64,000 nt of DNA from Myxococcales bacterium (GTDB taxonomy: Bacteria; Myxococcota; Polyangia; Polyangiales; Polyangiaceae), in NCBI GenBank assembly GCA_003151595.1, contig PLXW01000077.1, positions 1-64,000 of the forward strand. Reading direction: 5' to 3'. Positions 41,161-48,278 of this stretch are shown piece after piece. The notes below the pieces were generated by a model. It was not told where the DNA came from. It worked only from the letters and a program-made list of their open reading frames with translations, and did not search any database. Every line of letters starts with the position of its first letter. Position 1 is the first letter of the stretch. The translations under genes and the position numbers were made by a program.

Positions 41161-42588
41161 ATGGTGGCCGCCGATCGTCAGGCAAGTCGTGCGCGGCGTG
41201 CGGAGAGGCACGCGCTTCGAGCGAAGCTGGTCGAGCTCCGCGAGCGCCTTCGGCGCGCGCTCGCCGCGAGGAAGCAGCGCATGCGGGAGCTTACGCAGGC
41301 TATCCGCGCGGAGCGACTTGCGCTTCGCGATCGCCTTCGCGCCAAGCGACGACAGGCACTCGCCGAGCTTCGCGCGACCGCTCGCTCCGAGCGCGAGACG
41401 GCGCGGGGCGAGTGGGCACGTCGGCGGGCAGCGGCGCTCGGCGAGGCGACGTCCGACGTCGAGCGAGTGCGCGTGGAGATGGCGGCGGCGCGCGAACGGC
41501 AGGCCGAAGAGCGCCGCGTCGAGGCAAAGCTCCGTGCGGACGCGCATCTCCACGCGCACGCGCGCCGCGAGCAGAGCGACGAGCACGTGCGCGCGGCGAT
41601 TCCGCGCGAGCTCGTTCCGCTCTTCGATCGCGTGAAGCGATCGATTCGGGGTGGTTCGACTCGGTCGCGCGTCGAAGCGTTCCTCCACCACGCCGAGAAG
41701 CATCCCGAGGCAGCGTTTGCCGTGGTCGAGCCGCGCGTCGAGGAGCACATCGACGAGACGCGTGCGGCGATCGCCGACGTGGCACGCGCGGTGGCGCGCG
41801 GCCAGGGCGTGCGTGACTACGAGGAGAAGCGGACCGCTCGTATCGAGCGACTGCGTGCGAAGGCGGCGCGCCTCGGCGTAGCGGCCGACGGAGCCCACGC
41901 GCGCGCGCGGGCGATCGGCGACGCCATTCCGTTTGGCCAACCCATCTTGGTCGGCCACTACAGCCAGCGTCGCCACGAGCGCGACCTCGAACGAATGCGC
42001 CGCTCGTTCACGAAATCCGTCGAGCTCACGAACGAGGCGAAGGCTGTCGCGAGTCGCGCGAACCGCGCGGAGCACAGCACCGCTGTCTCCAGCGACGATC
42101 CCGGAGCCATCGAGAAGCTCCGAGCGAAGCTCGCGGCCCTCAACTCGGACCGCGAGCGGATGCGTGCAGCAAACGCCGCGATCCGGGCAGGAGGGGACGT
42201 CCTCGCTGCGCTCGCCTCGCTTGGCTTTCGCGAGCAGCACGCGAAGAAGCTCCTCGAACGGGACTTCGCGGGGCGGATCGGCTTTCCGGACTACGCGATG
42301 CGGAACTCGGCGGCCGAAGCCGCGCGCCTTGAACGGCGCATCCGCGAGCTCGGGGAGCGCGCGACGGCGCCGGCAGCGGCCGACGTCGTCATCGGCGAGG
42401 CGCGCATCTCGGAAGCGGAGAACCGTGTACGCGTCACCTTTCTAGGCGTCCCGCCCGAACCCGTGCGGCGCGCTCTCAAGAGTGCGGGCTTTCGCTGGGC
42501 GCCGTCGGTCGGCGCGTGGCAGCGGCTCGCGAGCAACGGTGCTCGACACGCGGCCGAGCGTGTCCTGACGCAAGCCTCATCGACCTGA
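41161..42588 (+). CDS. Paralogue 4: coiled-coil/EAFL protein fused to a DUF3560 protein
   Basis: A 475-residue protein starting immediately after the previous stop. It has a basic coiled coil (1-135) and the shared domain (about 139-205: SDEHVRAAIPRELVPLFDRV, SRVEAFLHHAEKHPEAAFAV). From about 219 it reads as a complete DUF3560 protein: DYEEKRTARIERLRAKAARL, IPFGQPILVGHYSQRRHERD, AVSSDDPGAIEKLRAKLAAL, GRIGFPDYAMRNS, and the terminal motif LKSAGFRWAPSVGAWQRLA. DUF3560 proteins are common on plasmids and phages and belong to the polyvalent-protein world; their biochemical activity is not established. Confidence 0.75.
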   Translation: MVAADRQASRARRAERHALRAKLVELRERLRRALAARKQRMRELTQAIRAERLALRDRLRAKRRQALAELRATARSERETARGEWARRRAAALGEATSDVERVRVEMAAARERQAEERRVEAKLRADAHLHAHARREQSDEHVRAAIPRELVPLFDRVKRSIRGGSTRSRVEAFLHHAEKHPEAAFAVVEPRVEEHIDETRAAIADVARAVARGQGVRDYEEKRTARIERLRAKAARLGVAADGAHARARAIGDAIPFGQPILVGHYSQRRHERDLERMRRSFTKSVELTNEAKAVASRANRAEHSTAVSSDDPGAIEKLRAKLAALNSDRERMRAANAAIRAGGDVLAALASLGFREQHAKKLLERDFAGRIGFPDYAMRNSAAEAARLERRIRELGERATAPAAADVVIGEARISEAENRVRVTFLGVPPEPVRRALKSAGFRWAPSVGAWQRLASNGARHAAERVLTQASST

Positions 42589-42608
42589 ACGCAACAAGGA
42601 GTCTCGCC

Positions 42609-43250
42609 GTGCAGCACAAGAAGGAAGCCATCATGAGCTACGAGATCGCGAGGGCCGCGCGGCGGATCGTCGATGCCACGAAGAGGACGGCCTACGAGCA
42701 CGGGATGATCATGGACCCGAGTACCGGCGCGTTCTTCACGGACTGCTCCGGCTTCGTCAGCTACGTGCTCGAAGGGATCGCGCCCGAGCACTACGGCGCG
42801 ATCCCTCGGGAGAGCGCGCACGCGTACCCGAGAGCGTTCGAGTTCTTTGACTACTTCGCCTCGCGGCCGGTGGACGCCTCGCACGCCTGGCGGCGCGTCG
42901 GTCGTCTCCTCGATGCCCGCGAGGGGGATCTCGTCGCGTGGCGCCTCGCCCGCGTTCGCGAGGACCGCGACTCCGGGCACGTCTTCGTCGTCGCGGAGGC
43001 GCCCGCGCTCGTGACCGCGGGCGTGTGGGGCGTGCGCGTCTACGACTCCAGCGACGTTCGTCACTTCGACGACTCGCGCGAACGGAACGGCTCATTTGCG
43101 GGCGGCGTTGGCACGGGAACGATCCTCATCCATGCCGACGGCGCCGGAAGACACACCGCGTTTCAGTTCGGCCCGGACGACTCGGTGCACGAGGCGCCGA
43201 TCGCGATCGCACGACTCGAACCGATTCACGTTCGACACCAGGAACCCTGA
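42609..43250 (+). CDS. NlpC/P60-like cysteine peptidase
   Basis: About 213 residues from GTG 42609 (Shine-Dalgarno AAGGAG) or 205 from ATG 42633 (AAGGAA); both are credible. Papain-like NlpC/P60 features are FFTDCSGFVSYVLEG with the nucleophile cysteine at about residue 45, and DSGHVFVVAEAP with the histidine at about 124, in a domain that usually cuts stem peptides of peptidoglycan. No signal peptide is visible. With the muramidase-like protein at 33816 and the LysM-like protein at 29870 this gives the operon several wall-directed products. Confidence 0.7.
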   Translation: MQHKKEAIMSYEIARAARRIVDATKRTAYEHGMIMDPSTGAFFTDCSGFVSYVLEGIAPEHYGAIPRESAHAYPRAFEFFDYFASRPVDASHAWRRVGRLLDAREGDLVAWRLARVREDRDSGHVFVVAEAPALVTAGVWGVRVYDSSDVRHFDDSRERNGSFAGGVGTGTILIHADGAGRHTAFQFGPDDSVHEAPIAIARLEPIHVRHQEP

Positions 43251-43261
43251 GCCCGCGACCG

Positions 43262-44053
43262 ATGGTGAAGCTTCCCTTCGAGAGCAAGCCGCGCTGGTAC
43301 GCGACCGAGCTCGCGACCACGCTGTTCGCGGCCGTCCCCGCGTTCCTCACCGGCGCCGGCGGCATCGTCGAAGGGATTCGAACGGGTGCACGCGGCGTCC
43401 TCCAGCTGGGCACCAGCGTGCTCGTCGCGCTCGTCATTGGCACCGTCTTCAAAGCCGTGCGGTCGCGCTACAAGGACGCACGCGAGGCCGCTCAAAAGAG
43501 CCCGCGCGACCTCGAAGGGTGCCTCTACACGCTCCATGCGGCGATCCTCGCGATGCGCGACCTCTCGTACGACGATGCCGCGATCGCGAAGCTCCGCGTG
43601 GCTCTCTTTCGAGTCGTCGAGGGTGCGGACGTAGCCGAGCAGATCCTTCCCTACGTTGGCGGCGGCGGCGGCGGTGAAGGAACGAAGGTCTCGCGGCGCA
43701 GTGGGTTCGTTGGCCGGGCGATCCTCCGTGGGAAGCCAGCGGTGGCCATCCGCGACGGCTCATTCGACGACTACGTGCAGCTGCTCGTGGACGAGTACGC
43801 AACGCCGCTCGAGGAAGCGCGCGCCCTCGATGACGATCGGCTCGCGTTCGTCGCGGTGCCGCTCCGCGATCCGAGCACGAGCCGCGTTGTGGGCGTGGTC
43901 TACATGGACTCGCCGGACCGCACGTTCTTCTCGCATCCCGCTCGCCCGCGCGACGTCATCTACGAAGCCTTCGTTCGAAAGATCGTCGGCGCTTGCGCGG
44001 GGCTCGTGGCGTACGCAGAATTGAGATACCCGAGGGGAGGAGGCGCACGATGA
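43262..44053 (+). CDS. Membrane protein with GAF-like cytosolic domain
   Basis: A 263-residue protein from ATG 43262. Two hydrophobic helices lie near the N-terminus (ATELATTLFAAVPAFLTGAG about 15-34; LQLGTSVLVALVIGTVFKAV about 47-66). A helical linker leads to a domain at about 110-250 with GAF-like strands (SGFVGRAILRGKPAVAIRDG, RLAFVAVPLRDPSTSRVVGV, VYMDSPDRTFF). It may sense a small ligand or redox state at the membrane. It overlaps the next gene by four bases. The assignment to GAF is by pattern only. Confidence 0.6.
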   Translation: MVKLPFESKPRWYATELATTLFAAVPAFLTGAGGIVEGIRTGARGVLQLGTSVLVALVIGTVFKAVRSRYKDAREAAQKSPRDLEGCLYTLHAAILAMRDLSYDDAAIAKLRVALFRVVEGADVAEQILPYVGGGGGGEGTKVSRRSGFVGRAILRGKPAVAIRDGSFDDYVQLLVDEYATPLEEARALDDDRLAFVAVPLRDPSTSRVVGVVYMDSPDRTFFSHPARPRDVIYEAFVRKIVGACAGLVAYAELRYPRGGGAR

Positions 44054-44223
44054 GCGAAGAGAAGCGACCGCAAGAGCAGGCTCCGTCGCCGCGCGAGGAG
44101 AAGCCGGAGTTCGTGCGCGACCCCGACGAGCTCGCGCCCACCGCTACATGGCCTGCCGGTCGCTACTGGGAGATCACGCTCCCGCCGGAGTTCGACGCGC
44201 CGGTTCGCACGCGCAGAGCCTAA
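44050..44223 (+). CDS. Last small gene of the virus-like operon
   Basis: A 57-residue acidic, proline-rich peptide (MSEEKRPQEQAPSPREEKPE at the start) in an ATGA overlap with the GAF-like gene. It is probably disordered and ends with a basic PVRTRRA. No family recognised. A hairpin terminator candidate follows about 60 bases later. Confidence 0.5.
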   Translation: MSEEKRPQEQAPSPREEKPEFVRDPDELAPTATWPAGRYWEITLPPEFDAPVRTRRA

Positions 44224-44281
44224 CCAGCGTAGTGACCGCGGGTGGGGCGCACGTAGAGGGCAGAGCGCAACGCTCGCGCGC

Positions 44282-44305
44282 CGTCGAAGGGGCTCGCCTT
44301 CGACG
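44282..44305. terminator. Hairpin between the convergent operon end and the XRE gene
   Basis: CGTCGAAGG (44282-44290) pairs perfectly with CCTTCGACG (44297-44305) across a 6-base loop. It lies between the plus-strand operon end (44223) and the minus-strand gene end (44360), so it could stop transcription from both sides. There is no T-run. Confidence 0.45.
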
Positions 44306-44359
44306 CCGTCGCCGCGGACGAGACGGCGGTGTGCGTGAGCCACGCGACGAGGCGCCAAG

Positions 44360-44830
44360 TCAAAGGCGGCTGGTGTCGGTGCGCGAACGACGAGGCTCGC
44401 GAGCGGATGGTTCCGCCTTCGGCGCGATGCGCGCAGCTTCTCGAAGGAGGCGCCGCATCTGCGTCGGCGTCATCATCCGCGTGAACCTGAGCAGCTGAGC
44501 GAGGTGCACTGAGCCGGCAATCGCTAAGAGGTCAGCTACTTCGAGATCGAGGACTTCCGCGACCTTCGCGCGCTCCCGTCGCGGTCGGCCAGGCCCAGCC
44601 CGAGGCATCGTCGGCCGCGCGAGCAGTTCCACAAGCGGGACGCGGAATGCGTTGGAGAGCTTAACGAGCGAGCGCAGCGTCAGGTTCTCTGTGCCCGCCT
44701 CGACTCGCTGAAGGTTGCTTTCCGAAAGCCCGGCTATGGCCGCGAACTCCCGTTGCGTCAGTCCGCCAATGGCGCGCAGCTCTGCGACGCGACGCCCGAG
44801 AAGCCCGATCACCTGGTCAGGATCGGTCAT
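44360..44830 (-). CDS. XRE-family helix-turn-helix regulator
   Basis: A 156-residue protein from ATG 44830. The HTH_3 domain is near the N-terminus (VAELRAIGGLTQREFAAIAG, SESNLQRVEAGTENLTLRSL, VKLSNAFRVPLVELL; about 13-75). The remaining 80 residues include a Pro/Arg linker and a helical region (QLLRFTRMMTPTQMRRLLRE). A longer frame to 44869 is less likely because it overlaps the upstream gene more. The upstream gene's stop overlaps this start by 14 bases. Possibly the repressor controlling the island's lytic or transfer functions. Confidence 0.82.
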   Translation of the reverse strand: MTDPDQVIGLLGRRVAELRAIGGLTQREFAAIAGLSESNLQRVEAGTENLTLRSLVKLSNAFRVPLVELLARPTMPRAGPGRPRRERAKVAEVLDLEVADLLAIAGSVHLAQLLRFTRMMTPTQMRRLLREAARIAPKAEPSAREPRRSRTDTSRL

Positions 44831-45167
44831 GCGTTTCCCGCTTTGCGTAAGCGCTGTCTGGAAAAGCACGGCACGCTGCGGACATCATCCAGTCGAGGAA
44901 CGCAGGCAGTCGCATCCCTGATGGCGACATCTCTTGAACAGCCTTGCGTTGACCTTGGACGGTGCCGCTCCAGCGGCCCGAGACGTAACGCAAACGTACG
45001 TTGATTTCGCTTCCATAGAGCCGCTGAAGCTCACTCGCGAGGGCTTGCTCCTCATCGGCGAGGTTGTGCCCCAAGGCGAGCGAGAGGGCCTCAGAAGCCG
45101 ATGAGAGTGCATCCCCCGACGAATCGCCGCGCGCCCACCAGCCGGCATCCCAATCGCTCCAGACCAT
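44817..45167 (-). CDS. Hypothetical protein coupled to the XRE regulator
   Basis: About 116 residues from ATG 45167; the preceding bases read GGACGAG, a weak Shine-Dalgarno sequence. The protein is helical with ASELQRLYGSEINVRLRYVS and FLDWMMSAACRAFPDS segments, without signal or membrane helix. Its 3' end overlaps the XRE gene start by 14 bases, so it probably forms a two-gene unit with it. No family recognised. Alternative longer starts exist up to 45254. Confidence 0.5.
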   Translation of the reverse strand: MVWSDWDAGWWARGDSSGDALSSASEALSLALGHNLADEEQALASELQRLYGSEINVRLRYVSGRWSGTVQGQRKAVQEMSPSGMRLPAFLDWMMSAACRAFPDSAYAKRETHDRS

Positions 45168-45331
45168 GATCTCGTCCACCACGGTTCGAGAGTGTTCATC
45201 TGCCGGGCTCTCCCCGCAACCCGAACCATTCGAACGTCTAGGCATTGCCCTCAATGGCAGATGCGATCATCCGCTCGCTGGGGTAAAGGGCTTCGACGCG
45301 ATCGACGCCTCGATTGCCCATGGAGCCCATC

Positions 45332-45727
45332 ATGACCTTGAAGTCCGACATCGAAGCGCTCGCAAGTACGTTCGCTGACGGCGTGCTCGCCGCTCTTCGC
45401 AACGCATCGCTAGAGGACATCCTTGAGGGTCGCGTGTCGCCGGTCGCGAAGAGCGCGCCCGCGCGCCCGACGTCGTCAACAACGTCGAGGCCACAGAAGA
45501 CGGCCGGCGGAAGCGGTCGCCGGTCCGCTTCGGACATCGCTCACGTGGAGGGCGTGATCGTCGCCAAGCTTCGCGAGCACCGTGCCGGCCTTAGAAGCGA
45601 ACAGCTGCAAAAGGTTCTCAAGCTGAGCAAGGCGGAGATCGTACGGCCGATCGCGTCGGCACTCGCTGCGAAGAAGATCGTGAAGACCGGCGAGAAGCGC
45701 GCGACGACCTACTTCGCGGCGAAGTGA
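45332..45727 (+). CDS. Winged-helix-like DNA-binding protein
   Basis: A 131-residue protein from ATG 45332 (Shine-Dalgarno GGAG 7 bases upstream). An N-terminal helix (SDIEALASTFADGVLAALRN) may dimerise, a Ser/Thr/Pro linker follows, then a C-terminal winged-helix-like domain: VEGVIVAKLREHRAGLRSEQ, LQKVLKLSKAEIVRPIASAL, AAKKIVKTGEKRATTYFAAK. The last two helices and wing are duplicated almost exactly at 48144-48255. Probably a nucleoid- or promoter-binding protein. Confidence 0.65.
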   Translation: MTLKSDIEALASTFADGVLAALRNASLEDILEGRVSPVAKSAPARPTSSTTSRPQKTAGGSGRRSASDIAHVEGVIVAKLREHRAGLRSEQLQKVLKLSKAEIVRPIASALAAKKIVKTGEKRATTYFAAK

Positions 45728-45754
45728 GGACCCACCTTCGAGCCACGTCGACCG

Positions 45755-46252
45755 CTACCCGAGCAGTGCGCGCAGACGACTCGACAGGATCTCGTCAACC
45801 TTGCGCTCGACGATGCGCTCGATCTCCACTTGCAGTCGGCTCGCCACTCCGCCGTTGTCGGTCCGCACGCTCACAGCCTTCCATTGACGTTCGGCACCGC
45901 GCTTTGGGGCGCTTGTCGTCTGTCCGGCCATTTTGCCGCGGACCTTGTAGACCAGCGCGCTGGACAGCTTGATGCCTTTCGCCTTCGCTGCCGCAAGGAC
46001 GGCAGCGACGGGCATCGAGACGGGCTGCGATCGAACGAAGGCGCTCGCGGACTTGGGATCGGGGCCTCGTCTCGGAACGCTCTTCGTCTTGCCGGTCATT
46101 CTGCCGCGAACCTTGTAGACGAGCGCGCTCGATAGCTTGATGCCCTTCGCCTTCGCCGCTCCGACGACGGCAGCCGCGGGCATTGAGATGGGCTGCGAAC
46201 GAATGAAGCCGCTCGCAGACTTCGGGTCGGGGCCTTGGGACATTGTCGACAA
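45755..46252 (-). CDS. Protein with two 56-residue repeats, putative DNA-binding
   Basis: A 165-residue protein. Residues 7-62 and 63-118 are two copies of one unit (GPDPKSASGFIRSQPISMPA, then AAKAKGIKLSSALVYKVRG) with a period of exactly 168 bases. The C-terminal 45 residues form a helix (SRLQVEIERIVERKVDEILS). I have seen the F-V-R-S-x-P ... A-K-G-I-x-L-S-x-A-Y-V-Y-x-V-R motif in uncharacterised myxobacterial proteins, where it looks like a small helical nucleic-acid-binding unit. Function unproven. Confidence 0.6.
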   Translation of the reverse strand: MSTMSQGPDPKSASGFIRSQPISMPAAAVVGAAKAKGIKLSSALVYKVRGRMTGKTKSVPRRGPDPKSASAFVRSQPVSMPVAAVLAAAKAKGIKLSSALVYKVRGKMAGQTTSAPKRGAERQWKAVSVRTDNGGVASRLQVEIERIVERKVDEILSSRLRALLG

Positions 46253-46817
46253 ATATCACGCCGACGCGACCCCTGGCGTGCGCTTGGCGACGGCGTAGGG
46301 AGCACGGTCGGCCTCTGGGCCCGATCGAATGCAGGGCCGATCGGCGAGACTCCGTCCGCGGAGCTCGTGTGAAATCGGGTCTTCGCGAGAATCTACTCGA
46401 ACGAGTTCGGTACGCTCGGAGGGCGACGCACGAGCGTCGGTTCCTTTCCATCCCAGCGACGTCGCTATTCGGGTCGGCGACTTCGAAGATCGCGGCGGCA
46501 TCACGCGGACCAAGCGCACGCAAGCAGGACAGCGCCACTCTCCGCGTCCCTTTCGCATGACGTCCTCGTACTCTCGCTGGCGCCTCCCGTGGCCCCTGCA
46601 GGGCGACGGAATCGCAGCAGATGAAGGTCGAGCCGAACAGGTACTATATTTGTCGTGCCACCCTAATAGGCCGGACAAGGCGTCCTGTATATTGGTCCGC
46701 CCAATCCTTGCCCGGTGGTGCAAGAACGGCGTGCAGAAAGCTTGCGGCCTGAAGTAGTCGCGCAGTAGGAGCCATCCAGTCAACCACGCGGTCCGCGAAA
46801 CTGGCTCGCCAGCGCGA
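46253..46817. other. 565-base interval without a supportable gene
   Basis: Open frames exist on both strands but lack domains and Shine-Dalgarno sequences. An AT-richer patch at about 46638-46695 (containing GTACTATATTTGTCG and CTGTATATTGGTCC) is the only promoter-like stretch and could serve flanking genes. Confidence 0.4.
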
Positions 46818-47348
46818 TCACGTCAGGTCTTCGTCGGATCCGAGGACCGCGTTCCTCCACTGGATCAACCAGGGAAGGAGCGTATGGAACCTGGCCGGGT
46901 GCGGTGCCAGCAACGTGGCGACGAGGTTTGATGCGAGGTAATCCACCCAACCGGAGTCCTTCCCAGCCTCTCGCCAGAGGTCGAGCTTCTTAAGGATAGC
47001 GATCGACTCCTTGTTCCCCAGCTCTTCGGGGTTGTGCTTCACGTAGTTGCCACCGGAATAGACAATCTCCGCGATGGAGTATCCCGAGATGATGTGCTTC
47101 GGGCCTCGCGCAAGCCAATCCTTCTTGTTGGCCTTCTCCATGATCGCGGTCAGGTAGAGCTGACACGCAACCAAGCCCACGCCGTACATGTACTCGCAGC
47201 GATCGAATTGCCCTATCGAGTCGGGATCGGGCTCACCGGCGATCTCTTCGTCGAGGTCGTCGAGGTTCCGATCGATCATCCCGGCAAGCTCCTCTAAGAA
47301 CTGGAGGTCGTAGTCGCAGAGGATCCGCCAATGCGTGTTCAAGTCCAT
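46818..47348 (-). CDS. Hypothetical helical protein
   Basis: A 176-residue acidic, helical protein with MYGVGLVACQLYLTAIMEKA, ISGYSIAEIVYSGGNYVKHN and a Trp-rich C-terminus (LLPWLIQWRNAVLG). Codon composition is less GC-extreme than its neighbours, which fits recent transfer. The middle resembles helical bundles found in abortive-infection or HEPN-like proteins, but the Rx4-6H motif is not clear. No family named. Confidence 0.55.
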   Translation of the reverse strand: MDLNTHWRILCDYDLQFLEELAGMIDRNLDDLDEEIAGEPDPDSIGQFDRCEYMYGVGLVACQLYLTAIMEKANKKDWLARGPKHIISGYSIAEIVYSGGNYVKHNPEELGNKESIAILKKLDLWREAGKDSGWVDYLASNLVATLLAPHPARFHTLLPWLIQWRNAVLGSDEDLT

Positions 47349-47365
47349 GTCGCTTCAAGCCGCCG

Positions 47366-47647
47366 TCAGGAGGCCCGCGGGTTCTTGATCAAGACCGGCT
47401 TGGAGTTGAAGACGCCGATCGTCAGCAGGCTCTTCTGACGGCAATGAGGACACGTCGTCTCGTCGGAAACGGTCAGCGCTATGCCGAGGGTCAGGAACGA
47501 TTGAAGGATGAACCCCCCTCCGATGAGGCCAATCAACCAAGGCGTAACGGATGGCGCCAAGGCCTCACTTACGAAGAGCCCCAGGACCGCCGCTCCCGCG
47601 AAGAAGAGCACGATAGTCAGAATGAACAGGTACGGGCGCCAGAGCAT
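47366..47647 (-). CDS. Small membrane protein with CPHC knuckle
   Basis: About 93 residues from ATG 47647. Two transmembrane helices (YLFILTIVLFFAGAAVLGLF; PWLIGLIGGGFILQSFLTLG) are followed by a CPHC motif (TTCPHCRQKSLLTIGVF) that may bind zinc or be redox-active on the cytosolic side. The longer frame to 47824 overlaps the upstream gene out of frame and is rejected. No family recognised. Confidence 0.55.
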   Translation of the reverse strand: MLWRPYLFILTIVLFFAGAAVLGLFVSEALAPSVTPWLIGLIGGGFILQSFLTLGIALTVSDETTCPHCRQKSLLTIGVFNSKPVLIKNPRAS

Positions 47648-47712
47648 CTGCCCATGCGAGCCCTGCTCACGATAGATGTCAACGAAGCATACGGAAGCCG
47701 TGCGGGTGAGGC

Positions 47713-48057
47713 TTACCGCTCCTTCTCTGACCTCGTGCATCCGCAGCCATTGGCGTTCGCAATGAGGTCCGGAGACGCCTCTTCGCAGCACTTGGCGGAA
47801 GTGGCGTAGCAATCGGCGGAACACGCTTCTTGCGCGGAGGCGTCAGTTTGTTTCCCGTTCCGGCACCGAAGGTCGCACCCGATGCACGCGAAGACGCAGG
47901 AAGCTTCGGCATGATCGCGAGCCCCGCCATCCCGACCCTCGCGGATTGCTCGCTCTGAGTGTTGTTCCCCACGATCGAGGATCATCTTGGCGCCGATGGC
48001 GACGAATCCAAGAAAGACGACAAGAAGTCCCCACTTCACGGATCGCGAATAGCGCAC
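47713..48057 (-). CDS. Exported Cys-rich small protein
   Basis: About 114 residues starting at GTG 48057 (GAGG about 10 bases upstream); GTG 48039 is an alternative. An N-terminal signal or anchor (VKWGLLVVFLGFVAIGAKMI) leads to a cysteine-rich domain with at least ten cysteines (SCVFACIGCDLRCRNG, EACSADCYATSAKCCEEAS, NGCGCTR), suggesting a disulfide-bonded extracytoplasmic protein. Function unknown. Confidence 0.55.
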   Translation of the reverse strand: MRYSRSVKWGLLVVFLGFVAIGAKMILDRGEQHSERAIREGRDGGARDHAEASCVFACIGCDLRCRNGKQTDASAQEACSADCYATSAKCCEEASPDLIANANGCGCTRSEKER

Positions 48058-48143
48058 AGATCGAGATCCTCTGTTTGTTTGACGGCGAGGTCAACGACGT
48101 TCGAGTCGTTGCAGGACCTGGTCGAGCGTGTCGAATTCACGGT

Positions 48144-48255
48144 TCTCAAGCTGAACAAGGCGGAGATCGCACGGCCGATCGCGTCGGCACTCGCTGCGAA
48201 GAAGATCGTGAAGACCGGCGAGAAGCGCGCGACGACCTACTTTGCGGCGAAGTGA
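48144..48255 (+). pseudogene. Duplicated 3' end of the winged-helix gene
   Basis: These 112 bases repeat 45617-45728 with only a few substitutions and encode the same C-terminus (LKLNKAEIARPIASALAAKK onward) with the same stop. No promoter, start or upstream gene body accompanies them, so this is a truncated copy left by duplication or recombination. It marks the intervening 2.4 kb as a possible insertion. Confidence 0.75.
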
Positions 48256-48278
48256 GCAGCCGCGGCCTCGCGCGCGAA

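Noticed and set aside
40579..42240. 553-residue minus-strand frame
   Set aside because: It is antisense to the LPD29-like and DUF3560 fusions, which carry recognised domains.
28119..44223. Tailed prophage
   Set aside because: No terminase, portal, major capsid of the HK97 type, tail tube, tape measure or baseplate protein is recognisable, and the overlapping gene block has different content.
46256..46783. Possible gene on either strand in the 565-base gap
   Set aside because: Both overlapping frames lack ribosome sites and domains. A short CPAC motif alone is not enough.
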